The position numbers and the translations under genes are program-made. DNA of 40,936 bases from Mesostigma viride. Taxonomy: Eukaryota; Streptophyta; Mesostigmatophyceae; Mesostigmatales; Mesostigmataceae. How positions within the stretch are numbered: the first letter of the stretch is position 1; every line of letters begins with the position of its first letter. Shown here piece by piece: positions 36,406 to 40,936 of the stretch. A model generated the notes under the pieces. It searched no databases. It was not told where the DNA came from and worked only from the letters and a program-made list of their open reading frames with translations. The stretch lies in assembly GCA_009746045.1 (NCBI GenBank), contig RPFO01000537.1, forward strand, positions 64,001-104,936, written 5' to 3'.

Positions 36406-37014
36406 TCATGCCCACATGACATACACGACAAACTGCTTCAGGCAGCTCCCCACGCACAGATTGGCCAGATGGAAGCTGAGCCCGCCAAACTCCAGGAGGC
36501 CGGCGGCCACGTAGGCATCGCGGATGCAGTGGAGAAGCTGCAAGGCGCGCGCTTCCGGCGTGAACTGGTTGTCGGGGGAGGGCAGGGAGGCAATGAAGTC
36601 GTCCTTGGCGGCCCTTGCTCCCTCACAGGGCTGCAAGTCCATGGACCGCAGGAGTTCCTCAACGAAATGTGTGTAGACCCACTCCATCTCGTGCTTCCTG
36701 GTGCACTCGCGCTCAAAGATGAGCGACTCGTTTAGTGGCAGCGTGGCCACGGAGAGCGACTTGATGATATCGTGCAACTCAGGGCCGTGGTGGTTCTCGA
36801 GGATGGGGTTCTGCCTAACCCCGTGATCGAGGCGTGCGACGCACTCATTCATCAGCATCTGCCTCAGATCATTCACAAGGTTCTCCTTTTCCCCTTTGAC
36901 ACCATCCCACACCTGCTGCATGGCCTTGTCGACACCACACCCATAGGGCCATGCCAAGCGCACGATATTGTGCGCAATTTCTGCTGGCAGGCTGTTGAAC
37001 GATGCAGCGGCCAT
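36406..37014 (-). CDS. F-box-like hypothetical protein
   Basis: A 202-residue intact protein. Residues 4-20 (ASFNSLPAEIAHNIVRLAW) fit the start of an F-box (LPxEI...I...). The remainder is helical, with several Cys in the last third (QLLHCIRDAY, LCVGSCLKQF) and a hydrophobic C-terminus. With the RING and MYND neighbours, it suggests a ubiquitin/host-regulation set. The F-box call rests on about 17 residues and is tentative. The upstream region shares GAATATTC and G-box motifs with the RING/MYND promoter. Confidence 0.58.
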   Translation of the reverse strand: MAAASFNSLPAEIAHNIVRLAWPYGCGVDKAMQQVWDGVKGEKENLVNDLRQMLMNECVARLDHGVRQNPILENHHGPELHDIIKSLSVATLPLNESLIFERECTRKHEMEWVYTHFVEELLRSMDLQPCEGARAAKDDFIASLPSPDNQFTPEARALQLLHCIRDAYVAAGLLEFGGLSFHLANLCVGSCLKQFVVYVMWA

Positions 37015-37104
37015 GGATTCTTGCTTTGGTGCTAGGGGTTGTGTGGGAGCAGGCGAGAAGTGCCCACCTTGGCGAGGGGCCGGACCTTAGTACCCCACCG
37101 ACGG

Positions 37105-37300
37105 CATCTCCGTGGAATATTCCATCCGACGGCATATTCCGGGGAATATTCCGTGCGGCGCGACGCTCCCACGGGACTGGCGCGACGCCATGCCACGTGT
37201 CGACTGTCTGTAGGGTGGGCCGCGCCACAAGCGCCACGCGGTAGTCTCCCACGAAGGTGTATAGACTGCCACGTGGCTGGGAGCGTGCCACGTCACTCCC
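37105..37300. promoter_or_regulatory. GAATATTC and G-box motifs upstream of the F-box-like gene
   Basis: GTGGAATATTCC (about 37112), GCATATTCC and GGGGAATATTCCG (about 37139) are followed by GCCACGTGTCG (37192), CTGCCACGTGG (37267) and GTGCCACGTC (37287). Combination and order resemble the RING/MYND intergenic region. Confidence 0.62.
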
Positions 37301-37820
37301 ATCTAATTCCACGTAGTACACGGCACGCAGACTTAGTCCAAAGTACTAGAAAGTTGCTATAATATAATACAACGCAAGATTGGTTAGCATATTTTAGTAG
37401 CTGATAGTACAGATGTGACGAGGATATACTGGGCGTACTTTCACGTAGTTCGTTCTAGTACAGACTATATGAATTTAGTTCAATCATAGTACCACGCCAA
37501 TATATGGTATCATTGTATCTCATGCAAGTATCGTGTAGCAACAATGATGCCACGTGGCAGCCCGGCATGGCATGGCAAGTAGGTCCGTATGGAAAATGGG
37601 GTCACCTTAGGGTTTTGTAGCCGCAAGCGAGAGGACCGCCGAGGTGCCAACCGGGGAGCGGGGGAGCGTTGGGCGAAGGGGGTCGTGGGTCGTCCATGAA
37701 CAATCAGGGCAGGCGTGGCAGCCACCGAGGGGGGGCGGGGGGGTGGGGGGCGGACGGCAGCCCCACGCGGGCGGGTTTGGGGGGCGCGCGCAGGCCCCCC
37801 AACGGCGGTGCGGTCGCGGC
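37301..37820. other. Non-coding region, mixed composition
   Basis: AT-rich to 37550 (GTAGTTCGTTCTAGTACAG type sequence), then a GATGCCACGTGGCAGC palindrome at 37545, identical to that at 34861, then very G-rich sequence (GGGGGGGCGGGGGGGTGGGG at about 37730). No supported gene. Confidence 0.5.
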
Positions 37821-38140
37821 TACCGCCTGCCGTCCGGCACTTGGAAGCCCGCCGGTGCTATAATTCCTATCGTCCACGCATGTTTTCCCCTGCCTCAAAC
37901 CGCACGTTTGCAGTTAAATCTGGAGCCCAAATTCACTGAAACGTGTGCCAGCCGGTAGCAAACTGGGCCAAGCTGCCACGGAATGGTGGGTACCGCCTGC
38001 CGTCCGGCACTTGGAAGCCCGCCGGTGCTATAATTCCTATCGTCCACGCATGTTTTCCCCTGCCTCAAACCGCACGTTGCAGTTAAATCTGGAGCCAAAA
38101 TTCACTGAAAACGTGTGCCAGCCGGTAGCAAACTGGGCCA
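37821..38140 (+). repeat. Direct pair of 150-bp repeats
   Basis: Two copies (37821-37970 and 37991-38140), nearly identical, starting TACCGCCTGCCGTCCGGCAC, containing GGTGCTATAATTCCTATCG and ending AGCAAACTGGGCCA. They differ by small indels (for example CACGTTTGCAG against CACGTTGCAG). Inverted, more diverged copies lie at the right end of the window. Confidence 0.85.
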
Positions 38141-40610
38141 AAAAGGGGGCAATCGTTTCTGACTTAGTCGGCTGTGCCGGTTTTCGAGATGTGATGAGCT
38201 CGGGCAGACGACCTCGCCACGACACCCCGGCCCAAGCTCGCCATATCCCGGCAGCCAGGCATTGAAGAAGCCCCGCCAGATCTAACGCGAGCCGTGAGCG
38301 AGCCAGACCGGTGCCCAGGAAATCGCTGCTAACGCAAGGCAGCTTCTAAAAAGGCATAGGAAAAGCTGGATTTGTTAAGGCTTCTTCAAGAGCATGGTTG
38401 CCAGTGGTTATTGCCACCTTGATCCAGAGAGTATGCCCTCTGTCTTTCTGATTAAGGAACTGTTTTTCAAAGAGGGATGACGAGAACGTTTCCAACGTTG
38501 GTTGCTTCATTCATCACTGCTGAACGAAAGGAGCCTTTCTTTTCAGATTGCTGACAATGAGATTGGAAGCTGTCCTCATGCAAATTACCCCAGAATGCAA
38601 GTGAGTGCCAAGGTGAGGGCCATGCATGCTGATATTGCCTTCATGCGTGAGTGAGCAGCGAGACCTGTCGGGCTGTTGCTGGAGCTGGCCTAGGTGAGCG
38701 GGCGTGCTCTATGGGGTGTTGCCAATGGTGAGGGCATCCGCGAGAGGCGGCACATGCCTAGCGGCTGGTTTGGGTGTTGGGAAGTTAAGGTAGGTTCGGT
38801 GATTGATGTTGTTTTAAGTGGTTTACCGCTAGGTTAGGGCCGTCGGTTGTATAGCTCGCGTCGCGTAGATTCTAGGCTTGTTGGTTCGCTTGATGGCCCA
38901 GAAGCCTTGGGTGGGAGCTGGGCTATAGATGCCTCAAGGGATGCCTAGGCTGGGTTGGTTCAATGGCAGTGGGTGGCTGACATAGTGGGCATGCCTTGGT
39001 AAACATGCTGGCTGAGTATGGGAAGCACAGGCAGTTGGAGAGGGTGGTGCCCTGGGCTGCTGGCTGCATGGTGGGTGGAATGAGTAAACAAGGCCGCCGG
39101 TCGGTATTGCAGATGCCCCAGGTGGCCGGGTAGATGATAGGTTCTCCTGGGGACTTTGAAGTGAGTGGGTCTGTTGGATCGCATGAGTCGTGAAACAACT
39201 GCCCGTTTTGAGGGTGGTGGGTTGTGGTTGGTTGGTTAGGGGGGGGGGGTTGGGGGCCATTGGTGGTGGTGGCTGGTTGAATGTGTGTACATGACTATAG
39301 ATGTGGGTGGGTGGGCGACAGGGAACGGGTGGACAATGACGGCGTGCCGACACAAGCATTAATGGCAAATTGCCGGGGATGGGTTTGTGTTGGGGGACGA
39401 CTCACCTATCGCGGCGTGAAGGCTGTCCAGGTGGTGAGGTAGGGCCGGGTGCTGGCTGGGAAAAATGCATGTGTGGTGGGTCAGGGGTGGGCAGTGGGGT
39501 ATAAAAGGTGGGGAGGCAAGTGAGTGGTTGAGGGGGTAGGTGCAGTGGGTGGGTCAACCTGCATCAGTTGGCCGGACGGGTGCCATATCGGGGGCCAGCT
39601 GGTCTGTTTAGGGGTAGCGGTGGTTGGGTGGTTGGGTGGTTGGCTCATTGCGATGGGGGAATGCCTGCTTATTACCTAGTTGGAGTGTGGGTTGCGCAGG
39701 GTGCCTTGGGGGTGGGTGATGTCCCAAGTGGGTAGGTAGTGGTGAGTGCCTAGTGCACGCCAATTGGTTGTATACAAGTTGGGCTAAGCACGTGCCCGGC
39801 TGGCTTGGGGGTCGGGTCACTGGGTGGCGAGACAGGTGGCGTCTGGTTACACGCAGCGCAGGCGGTGTCGCTGTAGAAGCAGTTTTGTGCGGGTGCAGGT
39901 GGCTCGCATGGGTGGGCGACTGCTATGGTGGCTTCGAGTGCCGCACAAAGTGTCCAAGAGATGCCGAAGCATTGTCCGCCGCACATTACTCGATGCTCTT
40001 ATCATGCTCTATACGGAGCTAGTATTACCGCGAGAGTGCTTATCTTTCCTTTTTTTGGTACATGTTCTTTGGCCCGTAGCACGGTTGTTGGCGTCACTCA
40101 CCTTGGACTATGGCTCTGCATCGGGGCGAGTGTTCTCCCCGACGTTATTTTATGGGGTGGGCCCCAGTGGTCGCCTATACCTGACTACTAGTCGTTTATG
40201 TATCTTGACTGCGCCCTTTCTTATGTGGTCCAAATCTTTTGGCCATCTCGAATCTTGGTAGCGCATTTCGTATATGATCTGGTTCTTTGTGTTGGGGGCC
40301 CCAGTTGTATTCTGGCCATGTATATGAGTGCATCACCTATCTTCTCTCCACTGTTTTGTCCCACAAATTGTTCCAAGGACTCGTTAGAGTTGCATTTGTG
40401 CTCATGGGCCAAAGGCTTTGTGTGCGGTGTATTTTTTGTCCCCTACTATCCTGTGACGTGGGTACCTACAAAAGAGTGGGCCGGACGGCTGCGTATTGTT
40501 CCTGCCCGATCTGCACCATTTTCTCGTGCGGTCAGCCTTGTGCCCCAGTTTGTTTTTCCCCGAGCTTCCTGTGCTTAAGGCATCTACAGCCGGGCTTTTC
40601 AATGAAATCT
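38141..40610. other. 2.5-kb stretch without a convincing gene
   Basis: The left part (38270-38650) is balanced in composition; 38700-39850 is strongly G- and GT-rich on the plus strand (GGTTGGGTGGTTGGCTC type) and 40000-40600 is more T-rich. Open frames here are short and overlapping, have shifting codon character and show no domains. It may be host DNA, a decayed element or the interior of a non-coding terminal region. Confidence 0.6.
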
Positions 40611-40922
40611 TGGGCTCCCAGATTTTAAAATTGCCCAACGTTGCGGTTTGAGGCAGTATATATCTATTAGCGTGGACGATATATATTATAGCACCGGCGG
40701 GCTTCTCAAAGGCCGGGACGGCAGGCGTACCACCCATTCACTGCCACGCCCTTGGCCCAGCTTTCACCTTACCGCTCGCAACACGTCTTTCTCAGTGAAT
40801 TTTGGGCTCCAGATTAAACCATTGCAACGTCGCGGTTTGAGGCAGGGGAAAACATGCACCCTGGACGATAGGAATTATAGCACCGGGGCTTCAGAAGTGC
40901 CGGGACGGCAGCGTACCACCAT
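40611..40922 (-). repeat. Inverted pair of the 150-bp repeat
   Basis: Two diverged copies in reverse orientation (about 40611-40735 and 40750-40922), recognisable by GCGGTTTGAGGCAG, GACGATAGGAATTATAGCACC and GGGACGGCAGGCGTACC. The second also has TTGGCCCAGC and CAGTGAATTTTGGGCTCCAG. Together with 37821-38140 they make inverted ends around the 2.5-kb interior. Confidence 0.8.
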
Positions 40923-40936
40923 TTCCGCTGGGCAGC

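Noticed and set aside
38923-40578. Several 60-145 residue open frames on both strands
   Set aside because: Low-complexity (Pro/Thr/His) or random-looking sequence in a skewed, repetitive stretch; no domains, no promoter or poly(A) context.
1-40936. tRNA or rRNA genes
   Set aside because: No cloverleaf with a GTTC-A/G box and acceptor pairing, and no rRNA-like stretch, was noticed by eye; a tRNA scan was not possible.

Overview
The window looks like the end or edge of a Nucleocytoviricota (giant DNA virus) genome, either free or integrated in a host chromosome. The evidence is dense intronless genes on both strands with gaps of tens of bases and several convergent or abutting ends, very CpG-rich coding DNA in the left 32 kb, short TATA-like elements just before ATGs, and protein types typical of these viruses: a helical structural-type protein resembling DUF5767, a DUF5762-like membrane protein, an MSV199-type DNA-binding domain fused to a PD-(D/E)XK nuclease, a BRO/KilA-like protein, an SprT-like metalloprotease, MYND, RING and F-box-like proteins, and a phage-fibre-like repeat protein. 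No polymerase, major capsid protein or packaging ATPase is in the window, so the virus family cannot be fixed. Family names are recalled, not searched.

Layout. 1-3802 (minus) is a very long Tc1/IS630-like DDE transposase that runs off the left edge. 3.8-18.3 kb is a block rich in small proteins with one or two membrane segments, a large fibre-like protein and a small relative of it, a 2-oxoglutarate/Fe(II) dioxygenase, the MSV199-nuclease, an F-box-like protein and the DUF5767-like protein; it reads as a virion or virion-membrane module. 18.3-26.5 kb has the SprT-like protease, basic-tailed proteins, a U-box/RING-like protein, a membrane protein, a degenerate copy of the nuclease domain, a GT14-like glycosyltransferase and unknowns. 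26.5-32.1 kb is an accessory block of five genes (MYND protein, a small protein resembling part of D5 primase, BRO-like protein, ADP-ribosyltransferase-like protein, Rieske oxygenase). Each gene has an ATTGG/CCAAT-type element upstream, and these elements are near-identical repeats, which suggests one shared expression programme.

From 32.1 kb the sequence changes character. An 18-bp palindrome follows the Rieske gene, then an approximately 850-bp foldback element with tandem repeats in its loop, then a GC-rich minisatellite. Three genes follow (RING, MYND and F-box-like) whose upstream regions carry palindromic GAATATTC motifs and G-box (CACGTG) motifs not seen in the left part. The last 3 kb has no convincing gene and is bounded by paired 150-bp repeats in inverted orientation. 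This right part may be a terminal or subtelomere-like region, a separately acquired block, or host DNA at an integration junction.

A pervasive feature is that about half the genes in the left 27 kb are broken by single-base frameshifts, many in short homopolymer runs, with a clear continuation in a neighbouring frame and no nonsense substitutions noticed. Such genes are given here as one gene each with the approximate break position. The most economical reading is residual long-read sequencing error; early decay of an integrated virus is the alternative.
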